From Pirellula sp. (GTDB taxonomy: Bacteria; Planctomycetota; Planctomycetia; Pirellulales; Lacipirellulaceae), in contig PNKX01000018.1 of the NCBI GenBank assembly GCA_013822725.1, forward strand, positions 1-64,000: a DNA stretch of 64,000 nt, given 5' to 3'. A model generated the notes under the pieces. That model worked only from the letters and a program-made list of their open reading frames with translations. It was not told where the DNA came from and made no database searches. The position numbers and the translations under genes were made by a program. Below, piece by piece: positions 46,958-57,440 of the stretch; positions within the stretch are counted from its first letter, which is position 1; every line of letters begins with the position of its first letter.

Positions 46958-48304
46958 ATGGAAGCCGACGGCAAAGCGACTCGCATCGCGCTCTTCAATC
47001 TCTCGACGCCGAACATGCGGGCGTTCCACATGTCGTGGGTCGCCTTCTTCTTGTGCTTCTTTGCCTGGTTCGGCATCGCGCCGCTGATGGCGGTGGTCCG
47101 CGGCGAGTTGAACCTCACCAGAGACCAGATCGGCTGGTGCATCATCGGCTCGGTGGCGGTGACGATCTTTGCCCGCTTGCTGGCGGGTTGGATGTGCGAT
47201 CGGATCGGACCACGGCTCACGTATACCTGGCTGCTCATTCTTGGCTCGATTCCGGTGATGTCGATTGGACTGGCCAATGACTTCACGACGTTCCTGCTGT
47301 TTCGCGTGATGATCGGGGCGATTGGCGCCTCGTTTGTGATCACGCAGTACCACACGTCGCGGATGTTTGCTGCGAACTGCGTCGGCACGGCCAACGCAAC
47401 GGCCGCGGGCTGGGGAAATTTGGGCGGTGGCGTCACGCAACTCGCGATGCCGCTGCTGTTTGCGACGCTCGTCGGCTGGGGACTGACCGAGGCGGTCAGT
47501 TGGCGTGTGGCCATGGTGGTGGTTGGCGTGTTGTGCGCTCTCACCGGCGTCGCTTATTACTTCTTCACGCAAGACACGCCAGATGGAAACTTCCGCGAGC
47601 TGCGGGCGGCGGGCAAGATGCCGCGGGTGCAAGCGACCAAGGGGGCGTTTGGCGAGGCAGCGCGTGATCGCCGCGTGTGGGCGTTGTTCCTCATCTATGG
47701 CGCCTGCTTCGGCATGGAGCTGACGATCGACAACATCGCCGTCCTCTACTTCATTGATTACTTCGACTACTTCAAGACGCTCGATCAGTCCGAAGCGCTC
47801 CGGACCGCCGGGATGATCGCGGCGATGTTCGGCGGAATGAACCTGTTTGCCCGCGCCGTCGGCGGCTGGGTCGCCGACCGTTGCGGCAATCGCTGGGGGT
47901 TGGATGGCCGCGTGAAGTGGTTGTTCATCGCCTTGTTTGGCGAGGGAATCGGTTTGATGCTCTTTTCGCAGGCGACGACGTTGTCGGTCGCGATCCCGCT
48001 GATGATCACCTTTGCGATGTTCGTAAAGATGTCCAACGGCGCCACCTACGCGGTTGTGCCCTTCATCAATCGCCGGGCGCTCGGCGCCGTCAGCGGCATA
48101 GTCGGCGCGGGCGGCAATCTTGGGGCGGTGACGTTTGGTTTTCTGTTGAAGGTCGAAGGGCTCGATTGGCCCTCGGCCCTATTCATCGCTGGCATTGCAG
48201 TGACTTGCATCTCGTTCGCGAGTTTCGCCATCACTTTTCGAGAACACGCCGAAGCACGGCAGCCGCTCGATCTTCCCGCCGCGGATCCCGTTCCCGCCGT
48301 CTAA
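46958..48304 (+). CDS. narK: NarK-type nitrate/nitrite transporter (MFS, NNP family)
   Basis: 448 residues from the ATG at 46958; the frame is open upstream but lacks membrane or family features. About twelve membrane helices. The NNP nitrate signatures are visible: GWGNLGGGVTQLAMPLLF in helix 5 and GAGGNLGAVTFGFLL in helix 11. It should import nitrate (and/or exchange nitrite) across the inner membrane. It is first of a rightward run with nirBD, dmsBC and nasA, which suits an assimilatory uptake role, and it lies opposite the sensor kinase. Confidence 0.92.
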   Translation: MEADGKATRIALFNLSTPNMRAFHMSWVAFFLCFFAWFGIAPLMAVVRGELNLTRDQIGWCIIGSVAVTIFARLLAGWMCDRIGPRLTYTWLLILGSIPVMSIGLANDFTTFLLFRVMIGAIGASFVITQYHTSRMFAANCVGTANATAAGWGNLGGGVTQLAMPLLFATLVGWGLTEAVSWRVAMVVVGVLCALTGVAYYFFTQDTPDGNFRELRAAGKMPRVQATKGAFGEAARDRRVWALFLIYGACFGMELTIDNIAVLYFIDYFDYFKTLDQSEALRTAGMIAAMFGGMNLFARAVGGWVADRCGNRWGLDGRVKWLFIALFGEGIGLMLFSQATTLSVAIPLMITFAMFVKMSNGATYAVVPFINRRALGAVSGIVGAGGNLGAVTFGFLLKVEGLDWPSALFIAGIAVTCISFASFAITFREHAEARQPLDLPAADPVPAV

Positions 48305-48383
48305 GCGACGTCCGACGATACGCCGTTAGTTAGTCACTCGTCGCTCCCTGTTCGTTACGTTTCGTTTGAATGGAAGCCAGCCT

Positions 48384-51300
48384 ATGAGCAAGCCCATGTC
48401 CGCCTCGACCACGAAACAGACCGTCGTCGTCATCGGTAACGGCATGGTCGGCCAGCGATTCTGCGAGCGGCTGGTCGAATTCGACGTCGAGAAACGGTAT
48501 CGCATCGTGACGTTCTGCGAGGAACCGCGGGCGGCGTACGACCGCGTGGGGCTGACGTCGTTCTTCGCGCACCGCGACGCCGAGCAGTTGATGCTCGCCC
48601 GGCAAGATTGGTACGCCGAGAACGGCGTGGAACTCCACATCGGCGATCGGGCGAGCGAGATCGATCGCGCGCGGCGGCTCGTCCGCTCCGATCGCGGGGT
48701 CGAGATTGCCTACGACCATGTCGTGCTGGCGACCGGTTCGTTTCCATTCGTGCCGCCGGTGCCGGGGGTCGATAAGACCGGTGTGTTCGTTTACCGGACG
48801 ATCGAGGATCTGCAGAACATCATCAAGTACTCCGGCGATGCCAAGAAGTGCGCCGTGATCGGCGGCGGCCTCCTGGGGCTCGAAGCGGCGAAAGCGGCGT
48901 ATGACTTGGGACTTGAGACGCATGTGATCGAGTTCGCGCCGCGGTTGATGCCGCGCCAGGTCGACGATGCCGGCTCGCGGATCCTGGTCAACAAGATCGA
49001 ATCGATGGGGGTACGCGTTCACCTCAACACGGCGACGAAGGCGATTCATGGCGCCACGTCGGTCGAGCGGATGGAGTTCGCCGACGGCGACTTGCTTGAC
49101 GTTGACATGGTGATTGTGTCGACAGGGATTCGGCCGCGGGATGATCTTGCTCGGCAATGCGGCGTCGGGGTCGGTGATCGCGGCGGCATATTGGTGAACG
49201 ACCGGCTCGAAACGAGTGATGCGCGCATCTCAGCGATTGGCGAATGCGTCGTCCATGGCGGCATGGTCTATGGATTGGTAGCTCCAGGCTACGAGATGGC
49301 AGAGATTGTGGCGGCGAATCTCACCGGCGGTGATCGTCATTTCGCCGGCGCCGATCTTTCGACAAAGTTGAAGTTGATGGGCGTCGACGTCGCCAGCTTT
49401 GGACGCTACGAAGCGCCAGCCTGCGACGCGACGCCGTTGACGTTTGAAGACCCTTTCACGGGCGTCTACAAGAAACTACTTTTCTCGCGAGACGGCCAGC
49501 AGCTGCTGGGCGGCATTCTGGTCGGCGATGCGAGCGATTACGGCAAGCTGTCGATCTTTGCGAAGAGTGGCGGGGCGTTGCCTTGCGCACCGCATGAACT
49601 GATCGTTGGGGCCGGCCCAGTAGGCGGGGCCGGTCTCGACGTGATGCCTGACTCCGCGCAGATTTGCTCGTGCAACAATGTCACGAAGAGTGCGATTTGT
49701 GCGGCGATTTCCGAAGATGGCGTCGACACGCTCGATGCGCTGAAACGCTGCACGAAAGCAGGCACCGGTTGCGGCGGGTGTATGCCGCTGGTGACCGATC
49801 TGTTCAAGGCGGAGCTAAAGCGAGCCGGCAAGGCGGTGGTGAATCACCTCTGCGAACACTTTCCTTATTCGCGGACGGAACTGTTCGCCATCGTGAAGGC
49901 GAAAGAGCTGCGTACGTTTGGGGCCATTCTCGACCACTGCGGCAGCGGGGCAGGGCGGGGGTGCGAGGTTTGCAAGCCGGCGATTGCATCGATCCTGGCG
50001 AGTCTGTGGAACGAAGAGATTCTGGCGCCTGAGCACGAGACGCTACAGGACAGCAACGATCGGTTTCTCGCCAACATTCAGCGTGGCGGGACGTATTCAG
50101 TCGTGCCGCGCGTGCCCGGCGGCGAAATCACGCCGGAGAAGTTGGCGGTGATCGCTGACATCGCACGCCGCTACGGCCTCTACACGAAGATTACCGGCGG
50201 GCAGCGGATCGACATGTTCGGCGCGCCGGTGCAGCACCTTCCTGAAATCTGGGAGGAGTTGGTCGACGCCGGTTTTGAAAGCGGCCATGCTTACGGCAAA
50301 GCGGTCCGCACGGTGAAGAGCTGCGTCGGCACGACATGGTGTCGCTACGGCGTGCAAGATTCGGTCGGCTTCGCGATTCGCGTGGAGAATCGCTACAAGG
50401 GAATCCGAGCGCCTCACAAAATCAAAATGGCGGTCTCGGGCTGCATCCGCGAGTGCGCCGAGGCGCAGAACAAAGACGTCGGCCTGATCGCTACGGAGCA
50501 GGGATACAACCTCTACGTCTGCGGCAACGGCGGTTCCAAACCCCGGCATGCGGAGCTGTTCGCGACCGATCTCGATGAGGAAACGGCGCTCACCTACATC
50601 GATCGATTCCTGTCGTACTACATCATGACGGCCGACAAACTGACGCGTACGGCGGTATGGCGCGAGAAGCTCGAAGGGGGACTCGAACACCTGCGCGAGG
50701 TGATCGTTCATGACAAGATCGGGATCGCCGGCGAGCTCGATGCGTTGATGCAGCGGTTGGTCGATACCTATCAATGCGAATGGGCCGCCGTGGTGCGCGA
50801 TCCGGCAAAGCGCGAGCGCTTCCGGCAGTTCGTCAACAGCGACGAGACGGAGCCGTGCATCGAGATCGTCGGTCAGCGCGATCAAACGCGACCGGCCGAT
50901 TGGCCGAGCGAGTTTGTCTCACTGGAGCAGTTCCGCATGCTCGACGGCCGCTCGCTCGCAGAGCATGAACGCGAACAGGCGACGGCGCCACGGTGGGTGG
51001 CGGTGGGAAGCGTCGGCGATTTTCCGCACGACGGCGGGGCGACGGTGAAGTATGGCAAGTCGCAGTTGGCGGTGTTCAACTTCGCCAGCCGCGGCGAGTG
51101 GTACGCGAGCCAAAATATGTGCCCGCACAAGAAGGCGTTCGTCCTGTCGCGTGGCATCGTCGGCGAAGCGGCGGGCGAGCCGAAGGTAGCCTGCCCGCTG
51201 CATAAGAAGACGTTCTCGCTGGAGAACGGCACTTCGCTGCAGGGGGAGGAGTATCGGATTCGGACATTCCCGGTAAAGGTCGAGGAAGGACAGGTTTACC

Positions 51301-51425
51301 TTGAGTTGCCGCCGCCGGAAGTGCTTGATGAACAGTTAGCGACGGAGATTGGGTGTCGCTTGGCATCCTCATGCGTGGCGGTGGAGCCTGTTGCGGCTGT
51401 TGTCGGTGAAGGCGTGATGGTCTGA
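48384..51425 (+). CDS. nirBD: NAD(P)H nitrite reductase, NirB-NirD fusion
   Basis: 1013 residues from the ATG at 48384. Reduces nitrite to ammonium in the cytoplasm with NAD(P)H. Order: FAD/NAD oxidoreductase domain (VVVIGNGMVGQRF; VIGGGLLGLEAAKAA), two BFD-like [2Fe-2S] regions (ICSCNNVTKSAI with GTGCGGC; a second ending GRGCEVC), ferredoxin-like half domain, the siroheme-[4Fe-4S] site (SCVGTTWCRYG and SGCIRECAEA), and a C-terminal Rieske NirD domain with CPHKKAFVLS and CPLHKKTFS. In enteric bacteria NirB and NirD are separate; the fusion puts both on one chain. It follows narK by 79 bases. Confidence 0.94.
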   Translation: MSKPMSASTTKQTVVVIGNGMVGQRFCERLVEFDVEKRYRIVTFCEEPRAAYDRVGLTSFFAHRDAEQLMLARQDWYAENGVELHIGDRASEIDRARRLVRSDRGVEIAYDHVVLATGSFPFVPPVPGVDKTGVFVYRTIEDLQNIIKYSGDAKKCAVIGGGLLGLEAAKAAYDLGLETHVIEFAPRLMPRQVDDAGSRILVNKIESMGVRVHLNTATKAIHGATSVERMEFADGDLLDVDMVIVSTGIRPRDDLARQCGVGVGDRGGILVNDRLETSDARISAIGECVVHGGMVYGLVAPGYEMAEIVAANLTGGDRHFAGADLSTKLKLMGVDVASFGRYEAPACDATPLTFEDPFTGVYKKLLFSRDGQQLLGGILVGDASDYGKLSIFAKSGGALPCAPHELIVGAGPVGGAGLDVMPDSAQICSCNNVTKSAICAAISEDGVDTLDALKRCTKAGTGCGGCMPLVTDLFKAELKRAGKAVVNHLCEHFPYSRTELFAIVKAKELRTFGAILDHCGSGAGRGCEVCKPAIASILASLWNEEILAPEHETLQDSNDRFLANIQRGGTYSVVPRVPGGEITPEKLAVIADIARRYGLYTKITGGQRIDMFGAPVQHLPEIWEELVDAGFESGHAYGKAVRTVKSCVGTTWCRYGVQDSVGFAIRVENRYKGIRAPHKIKMAVSGCIRECAEAQNKDVGLIATEQGYNLYVCGNGGSKPRHAELFATDLDEETALTYIDRFLSYYIMTADKLTRTAVWREKLEGGLEHLREVIVHDKIGIAGELDALMQRLVDTYQCEWAAVVRDPAKRERFRQFVNSDETEPCIEIVGQRDQTRPADWPSEFVSLEQFRMLDGRSLAEHEREQATAPRWVAVGSVGDFPHDGGATVKYGKSQLAVFNFASRGEWYASQNMCPHKKAFVLSRGIVGEAAGEPKVACPLHKKTFSLENGTSLQGEEYRIRTFPVKVEEGQVYLELPPPEVLDEQLATEIGCRLASSCVAVEPVAAVVGEGVMV

Positions 51426-51430
51426 ACATA

Positions 51431-51510
51431 GGAGCCACCGGCTCCGCCGGTGGACGAAGAAAGAGCGACCCGCCACTCCACTGCGTCCTCCGACGGAGCA
51501 GGTGGCTTTT
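51431..51510 (+). repeat. Hairpin element inside the nitrate operon (degenerate family A)
   Basis: GAGCCACC (from 51432) pairs with GGTGGCTTT (to 51510), enclosing a perfect inner hairpin CCACCGG/CCGGTGG. A short T-run follows the outer stem (CTTTTATT). It lies between nirBD and dmsBC and could attenuate or process the transcript. Confidence 0.55.
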
Positions 51511-51542
51511 ATTGCAAGAGGATTATCTCGCCAACCGCATTC

Positions 51543-53249
51543 ATGATTGAACTTCCTGTTTTGAATTCGAATCGATCGCCTTCGCCGCTCAGTGGGCCGG
51601 CGCTGGTGGCGCAGCTGCTCGCGGAGCAGCAGGCGATGTCGGCGGTGGAGGAGTTCAGTCGTTGGCATGAGCTAGACGCCAAGCCAACCTCGCGGCAGTA
51701 CCGCCAGTTGCTCCCCGCGACGCCGCCGGGACCGGGCGAGCAGTACGCATTCGAAGTCGATCTTGATCGCTGCTCGGGCTGCAAAGCGTGCGTCGTCGCT
51801 TGCCACACGCTTAATGGTCTCGATGAATCGGAGACATGGCGCGACGTTGGCCTGATGGTCGGCGGTTCGACTTCTGCGCCGGTGATGCAGCATGTCACGA
51901 CGGCCTGCCATCACTGCCTCGAACCGGCCTGCATGATCGCTTGCCCGGTGAACGCCTACGAGAAGGATGCCGTCACGGGCATCGTGAAGCATCTTGACGA
52001 TCAGTGCTTCGGCTGCCAGTACTGCACGCTCGCGTGTCCTTATGAAGTGCCGAAATACCACGCCGGCCTCGGCATCGTACGGAAGTGCGACATGTGTTCG
52101 TCCAGGCTGGCTGTGGGTGAGGCGCCGGCGTGCGTGCAGTCGTGTCCGCACGAAGCGATTGTCATACGAACGGTGAACCGGCGGCAGGTGTTGGAGGATG
52201 CCGAAACAACGGCATTCCTGCCGGCGACGCCCGATCCGCAGATCACGCTGCCGACGACCAGTTTTAAGACGAAGAAACCGTTTCCGCGTAACTTGCTGCC
52301 GGCTGATTACGCGCGGGTGAGCGCCCAGCATGCCCACTGGCCGCTGGTGGTGATGTTGGTGCTGACGCAGCTTTCGGTTGGGGCGTTTTGCGTCGGCCTG
52401 GCTCTCGATGCGCTCGTTGTACTGCCCGGGGGAACGTCGTTGCGGCCGGTGCATGCGGTGGCGGCGCTCGGGTTCGGATTGCTGGCGCTCGGGTCGAGTT
52501 TGCTTCATCTTGGGAGGCCGCAATTCGCGTTTCGGGCGATCCTGGGGCTGCGGCATTCTTGGCTAAGCCGCGAGATCGTCGCCTTCGGGTTGTTCGCCGG
52601 GTGTGCGTCGGCCTATGCGGCGGCGGTATATCTCGTCGGGCGAATCGATTTCAACCTCGAACCGGCGATCGAGCCGCTTGGCTGGAGCGTCGCCGCGACG
52701 GGAGCCATCGCCGTCTTTTGCTCGGTGATGATTTACGTTTTTACCCAGCGGGAGTATTGGAGTTTCAGCCGCGTTGGCGTGCGGTTTACGTTGACCTGTG
52801 CGTTGTTGGGGATTGCGGCGATGTGGCTGAGCATTCTCGCCGCGATGATCGCGGCGCCGTCGCTGCAGCTGACGGAGTTGGTCGCCAAGGTGAGCCCACT
52901 GCTCTGTCAGGCGTTGATCGTTACGGCCGTTGTGAAGTTGACTTGGGAAGCGGCGATCTTCCGCCACCTGTTGTTTCGTCGGATGACGCCGCTGAGACGC
53001 TCGGCGATGTTGCAGGCAGGCGACCTCTCGCGAGTGACGCTGGCGCGGTTTGCGCTGGGGCTGCTCGGCGGCGTGATGATGCCGTTGTTCATTCTTCGGC
53101 AAGCGACGGAAGCGGGCAACGTGACCGGCGTCGAGTTCGTAGCGGCGACGAGCCTGCTGTTCATCGCCTGCCTCGCCGGCGAACTGTTGGAGCGTTACCT
53201 CTTCTTCACCGCCTGCGCGGCCCCGAGAATGCCGGGAGGAATTCGTTGA
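51543..53249 (+). CDS. DmsB-DmsC fusion: four [4Fe-4S] electron-transfer protein with membrane anchor
   Basis: 568 residues from the ATG at 51543. The N-terminal half is a DmsB-type ferredoxin with four Cys clusters: 77-87 ([11 protein letters not shown]), 122-134 ([13 protein letters not shown]), 155-165 ([11 protein letters not shown]), 182-201 (CDMC...CVQSC). From about residue 267 to the end there are about eight membrane helices of the DmsC/YnfH type, the quinol-oxidising anchor. No Tat signal is present, so the clusters face the cytoplasm. It overlaps nasA by three bases (TGATG), so the nitrate reductase is its evident partner. A fused DmsBC is unusual; E. coli uses separate subunits. 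Confidence 0.88.
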   Translation: MIELPVLNSNRSPSPLSGPALVAQLLAEQQAMSAVEEFSRWHELDAKPTSRQYRQLLPATPPGPGEQYAFEVDLDRCSGCKACVVACHTLNGLDESETWRDVGLMVGGSTSAPVMQHVTTACHHCLEPACMIACPVNAYEKDAVTGIVKHLDDQCFGCQYCTLACPYEVPKYHAGLGIVRKCDMCSSRLAVGEAPACVQSCPHEAIVIRTVNRRQVLEDAETTAFLPATPDPQITLPTTSFKTKKPFPRNLLPADYARVSAQHAHWPLVVMLVLTQLSVGAFCVGLALDALVVLPGGTSLRPVHAVAALGFGLLALGSSLLHLGRPQFAFRAILGLRHSWLSREIVAFGLFAGCASAYAAAVYLVGRIDFNLEPAIEPLGWSVAATGAIAVFCSVMIYVFTQREYWSFSRVGVRFTLTCALLGIAAMWLSILAAMIAAPSLQLTELVAKVSPLLCQALIVTAVVKLTWEAAIFRHLLFRRMTPLRRSAMLQAGDLSRVTLARFALGLLGGVMMPLFILRQATEAGNVTGVEFVAATSLLFIACLAGELLERYLFFTACAAPRMPGGIR

Positions 53250-55492
53250 TGAGCACCACTCAGACAAATGGCGCGGGCATGCCTCCAGCGCGCGACTTTG
53301 GTCGCTACATCCCACTGTTGCTGCAGCGGACCGGGCCGCTGACGGAGACGTTGTCGCTCACGCCCGCCGAGGTTGGCAACGGCCTGCTGCCGCAGCAGAT
53401 ACAGGGCGACAGCCTAACGACGTCAGTCTGTGGCTTCTGCTCCACCGGCTGCAATCTCAATATTCATCTGCGCGACCAACAGGCAATTGGCCTCAGCCCC
53501 GCGCCGGACTATCCAGTGAATCTCGGCATGGCGTGCCCCAAGGGTTGGGAGGCGCTCACGGTGCTCGACGCTCCTGACCGGGCAACGCGGCCCCTGCTGC
53601 GCAACGCCGCCGGCAAGCTGGAACCGGTCAGTTGGGACGTCGCGGCGTCAACGTTCACCGAGCGGATGAAGGCGATCCAACGCGAGCATGGCCCGCAGTC
53701 GATCGCGTTTCTCAGCACGGGCCAAATCGTGACCGAGGAGATGGCGCTGCTAGGCGCGCTAGCCAAGTTCGGCATGGGAATGCTCCACGGCGACGGCAAC
53801 ACTCGCCAGTGCATGGCGACCGCGGTCGTCGCTTACAAGCAGGCGTTCGGCTTCGACGCGCCGCCGTATACCTACGCTGATTTTGAGCAGTCGGATACGA
53901 TCGTGCTCGTCGGCAGCAATCTCTGTATTGCCCACCCGATTCTGTGGCAACGGGTGATGCGGAATCAGTTCGATCCGAACATCATCGCCATCGATCCGCG
54001 GACAACCGAAACGACGATGGCGGCGTCGCAGCATTTGGCGTTGCAGCCGAAGTCGGACCTGACGCTGTTTTACGGCGTGGCGAACCTGCTCATCGAGCGC
54101 GACTGGATTGACCATGAGTTTATTGACGCTCACACGAAAGGGTTCGACGAATTCGCAGCGTTTGTCCAGGCGTTTCCGCTCACCCGCGTCGTCGAGGAAA
54201 CGGGGCTCGCCCCCGAAGCGATCGAACAGTTCGCCCAGTCGATCCACGACGGACTGCGGGTTTCGTTCTGGTGGACGATGGGGGTTAACCAAAGTCACCA
54301 GGCCGTTCGCACCGCGCAGGCGATCATCAACCTCGCGCTGATGACAGGCAATATCGGCCGACCGGGAACGGGCGCGAACTCGATCACCGGCCAGTGCAAC
54401 GCGATGGGTTCGCGGCTTTTCAGCAACACGACCAATCTGCTGGGCGGGCACGACTTTGCGAACGCCGAGCATCGCCAGAAGGTCGCCAACGTGCTGGCGA
54501 TCGACGAATCAACGATCCCGCAAGAAGCGAGTTGGCCCTACCACCGCATCATGGAAGGGATTTTGCGTCGCGAGATTCGCGGCTTGTGGGTCGTCGCCAC
54601 GAACCCGGCCCACTCCTGGATCAATCAGGAGACGGCCCGCGACATTCTCTCGCGGCTCGACTTCCTCGTAGTGCAGGACATGTACCACACGACCGAGACG
54701 GCGCGAATCGCCGACCTCGTGCTCCCCGCCGCCGCCTGGGGGGAGAAGGAAGGGACCTTCATCAACTCCGAACGGCGGATCGGCGTCGCCAGTAAGGTCT
54801 CACGGGCGCCGGGCGAAGCGCTCGCCGACTTCCACATTTTCAAACTGCTCGCCGAGTATTGGGGCTGTGGCGAAATGTTCCGCCGCTGGGAATCGCCGGC
54901 GGCGGTGTTCGAGATCCTTAAGCAACTGAGCGCCGGCCAGCCGTGCGACGTTACCGGCATCGACGACTACGAGATGCTCCGCGATTTGGGCGGCGTCCAA
55001 TGGCCCTATCCCGCGGGGAGTGAGGAACCGGCGACCGAACGCCGACTTTTCGCTGATGGCCGCTTCTTTCACTCGGACGGACGCGCGAAGTTCATTTGTG
55101 AAGAGCCGCGACCGCTGCCCGAGCCGACGACGAGCAAGTATCCCTTCACGCTACTCACCGGCCGCGGTTCGGTAGCGCAGTGGCATACGCAAACCCGTAC
55201 GGCGAAGTCGGCGGTGTTGCGCAAGCTCTACCCGGAGGAGCTTTACGTCGAGATCAATCCGCACGACGCGGCCGAGCAACGGCTCGGCTCGGGTGATCTC
55301 GTCGTGGTCTCCTCACAGCGCGGCGCTGTTCAAGGCCGCGCCTTGGTCACGCCCGCGGTCCAGCCGGGGCAGCTCTTCATTCCAATGCACTACGAGGCGA
55401 CGAATCGCCTCACCCATCCGTCGTTCGATCCTTACTCGCACCAGCCTTCGTACAAGGCGTGCGCGGTGAGGATTGAACTTGCTTCGCGCTAA
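53249..55492 (+). CDS. nasA: NasA/NarB-type molybdenum nitrate reductase
   Basis: 747 residues from the ATG at 53249, with a strong ribosome-binding site GGGAGGA eight bases upstream. N-terminal [4Fe-4S] ligands are CGFCSTGC plus MACPKG. The predicted molybdenum-ligand Cys is C188 in RQCMATAV, as in Nap/Nas enzymes. The molybdopterin-dinucleotide domain closes with THTRT-type [10 protein letters not shown] and [25 protein letters not shown], typical of assimilatory enzymes. No Tat signal is visible, so it works in the cytoplasm. It reduces nitrate to nitrite, which nirBD then converts to ammonium. The DmsBC fusion immediately before it probably supplies electrons from quinol. Confidence 0.92.
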   Translation: MSTTQTNGAGMPPARDFGRYIPLLLQRTGPLTETLSLTPAEVGNGLLPQQIQGDSLTTSVCGFCSTGCNLNIHLRDQQAIGLSPAPDYPVNLGMACPKGWEALTVLDAPDRATRPLLRNAAGKLEPVSWDVAASTFTERMKAIQREHGPQSIAFLSTGQIVTEEMALLGALAKFGMGMLHGDGNTRQCMATAVVAYKQAFGFDAPPYTYADFEQSDTIVLVGSNLCIAHPILWQRVMRNQFDPNIIAIDPRTTETTMAASQHLALQPKSDLTLFYGVANLLIERDWIDHEFIDAHTKGFDEFAAFVQAFPLTRVVEETGLAPEAIEQFAQSIHDGLRVSFWWTMGVNQSHQAVRTAQAIINLALMTGNIGRPGTGANSITGQCNAMGSRLFSNTTNLLGGHDFANAEHRQKVANVLAIDESTIPQEASWPYHRIMEGILRREIRGLWVVATNPAHSWINQETARDILSRLDFLVVQDMYHTTETARIADLVLPAAAWGEKEGTFINSERRIGVASKVSRAPGEALADFHIFKLLAEYWGCGEMFRRWESPAAVFEILKQLSAGQPCDVTGIDDYEMLRDLGGVQWPYPAGSEEPATERRLFADGRFFHSDGRAKFICEEPRPLPEPTTSKYPFTLLTGRGSVAQWHTQTRTAKSAVLRKLYPEELYVEINPHDAAEQRLGSGDLVVVSSQRGAVQGRALVTPAVQPGQLFIPMHYEATNRLTHPSFDPYSHQPSYKACAVRIELASR

Positions 55493-55781
55493 TGATGCAG
55501 TGCTGCCTGTGCTAATCAGATGCACTCATGACCTTTTTGTGTAGCGAACGTTTCGCCTTGCCAGCGCGACCTGGCGAGGGAGGTTGCCGTCTCGGTCGAA
55601 CGGCCGCACGCGGCCTGTGGCGGCCCGCAGAGTTGGCTCCGGCGGCGTTCCGATGGCAGCGACTCTGCTGTCTCAGGGAGGAAATCTCACGGTCAATCAG
55701 GCGTTTCGTCGAAGCTGCCCTTAGTTGGCCACCAGGCGGGCGCCATTTTTCGGCTACCCGAAGTCACGGATGACTCGACCC
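55493..55781. other. Intergenic region between nasA and the porin
   Basis: 289 bases. I find no supported gene, hairpin with T-run, or repeat. A promoter for the porin is possible but not recognisable. Confidence 0.4.
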
Positions 55782-57440
55782 ATGAAACGCTCCTATCGAC
55801 TGCTAGCACTCTCTTGCGGGTTGCTCGCGTCGCAATTTGGCCTGCCTATCGGGGCGGCCGCCGAGGAGTCGATCCTCACGCTCCGGCAGCCCGCGGCGAT
55901 CAACGCCGCGGCTCAGGGCGCGGTTCATGATGCGCCGACGATTCCTGAGCCTGTCGCGGGCGACGGTTCCTACGAGGTCGCCATGCTGCAGCCGGGCGAC
56001 GCCGAGGAGGCCGAAGGAGACGACGACGCCGAAACGGACGACGAGGCGATCAGCGCGGAAGGGTACGGCCCTGCTCCTGCTAGTGGACCCTACCCGCAAC
56101 CGAACCCGAAAAATCCGTGCGCCGAGTCGCACAAGAACGTTTTCTATCTCAATAACTTCAGCTACCTCAAGGATCCTGCATATCACGGCGACTGCTTCGG
56201 CGACCGCCTGAAGCTGATGCCGTTGGGAATCTATAACGATTGGGGAACTCTCGACGTCGGCGGCCAGTACCGCGCCCAGTACAAGCATGAAGTCGGCATG
56301 GGCAACGCCGTCAGCGGTCCCGGGGCGCTACGGTTTGAAGATACCGAGTTCGACCTGTTCCTCAACCGGATGAGAGTTTACGGCAACTGGCGGATGGACG
56401 AGGCGTCGCGAATCTACGTCGAAGGAATCTACGCCGACACGACGACCGACGGCGGCGAGTATCGCCCGCGTTTCACTGACGACAACTTTGGCGACTTACT
56501 CAACTGCTTCGCCGAGCATTCGGTCGCCGACGGCATGTGGACGGCGCGGGTCGGCCGCCAGGAAATGATCTTTGGCGCCCAACGGTTGATTTCGCCTCTC
56601 GACTGGGCGAATACTCGCCGGACCTTCGAAGGCGCCATGCTGTTGTACGAAGACGGCCCCTGGTCGATTGACACTTTCTACACGGCCTACGTTCCGCCGC
56701 TGGCGAATCAGTTCGATAAAGCCGACTGGCAACAGCAGTTTTACGGTTCGTACGCCGTCTACACCACTTCGCCGAACAATACGCTCGACCTGTACTACAT
56801 CGGCTACGACAATCGCCGCCCAGGCGAGATCGTGAGCGACTTTTCGCTCCATACGTTCGGCTCGCGACTGTTCCGCACGTTTGAGAACAACTGGATGTTC
56901 GAAACTGAAGGGGGCGTTCAGTTGGGCCGCCAGAGCGGACTTGGCAAGGACCAACGGGCCGGATTCGCGACCGTCGGCGTCGGACGCAAGGCCCCTGATC
57001 ACGAGTGGCGACCCGAGCTCTGGACCTACTTCGATTACGCCTCGGGCAACGACGGCGGCGACGACTTCACGCGGTTCAATCAGCTCTTTCCGCTCGGCCA
57101 CAAATACTTCGGCTTCATCGACGCGGTCGCGCGATCGAACATTCAATCGCCGAACGTCTTGCTGACGGCGAAGCCGCCTAAGACCGACTGGGAACTGCTC
57201 TGCTGGTACTGGTACTTCCGCGCGGATCAAGCAGGCGACATCGTCCCCGCGCTCGGCGCCACGGAATTGCAGCGACTCGATAAGAACTTCCTCGGCCAGG
57301 AACTCGACTTAATCGCAAAGTACGTAATCGGCCCGCGGTCGAACATCTTGTTCGGCTATTCTCACTTTTGGCGCGCCGACAAAATTATCTCGCCGCACGA
57401 CGCGGACTTCGCTTACAGCCAGTGGGAAGTGAACTTCTAA
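55782..57440 (+). CDS. Outer-membrane beta-barrel protein, alginate-export type
   Basis: 552 residues from the ATG at 55782. A signal peptide (about 1-28, ending IGAAAEES) is followed by an acidic stretch (about 85-110) and then a chain of amphipathic strands with many aromatic residues: YRAQYKHEVGMGNA, LFLNRMRVYGNWRM, WTARVGRQEMIFGAQRLISP, FDTF-like segments. The pattern fits the alginate-export (Alginate_exp) porin family, and the C-terminus ends in an aromatic residue (VNF), as barrel proteins often do. The position after nasA suggests a nitrate/nitrite outer-membrane pore, but this is inference; substrate cannot be seen. Confidence 0.78.
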   Translation: MKRSYRLLALSCGLLASQFGLPIGAAAEESILTLRQPAAINAAAQGAVHDAPTIPEPVAGDGSYEVAMLQPGDAEEAEGDDDAETDDEAISAEGYGPAPASGPYPQPNPKNPCAESHKNVFYLNNFSYLKDPAYHGDCFGDRLKLMPLGIYNDWGTLDVGGQYRAQYKHEVGMGNAVSGPGALRFEDTEFDLFLNRMRVYGNWRMDEASRIYVEGIYADTTTDGGEYRPRFTDDNFGDLLNCFAEHSVADGMWTARVGRQEMIFGAQRLISPLDWANTRRTFEGAMLLYEDGPWSIDTFYTAYVPPLANQFDKADWQQQFYGSYAVYTTSPNNTLDLYYIGYDNRRPGEIVSDFSLHTFGSRLFRTFENNWMFETEGGVQLGRQSGLGKDQRAGFATVGVGRKAPDHEWRPELWTYFDYASGNDGGDDFTRFNQLFPLGHKYFGFIDAVARSNIQSPNVLLTAKPPKTDWELLCWYWYFRADQAGDIVPALGATELQRLDKNFLGQELDLIAKYVIGPRSNILFGYSHFWRADKIISPHDADFAYSQWEVNF

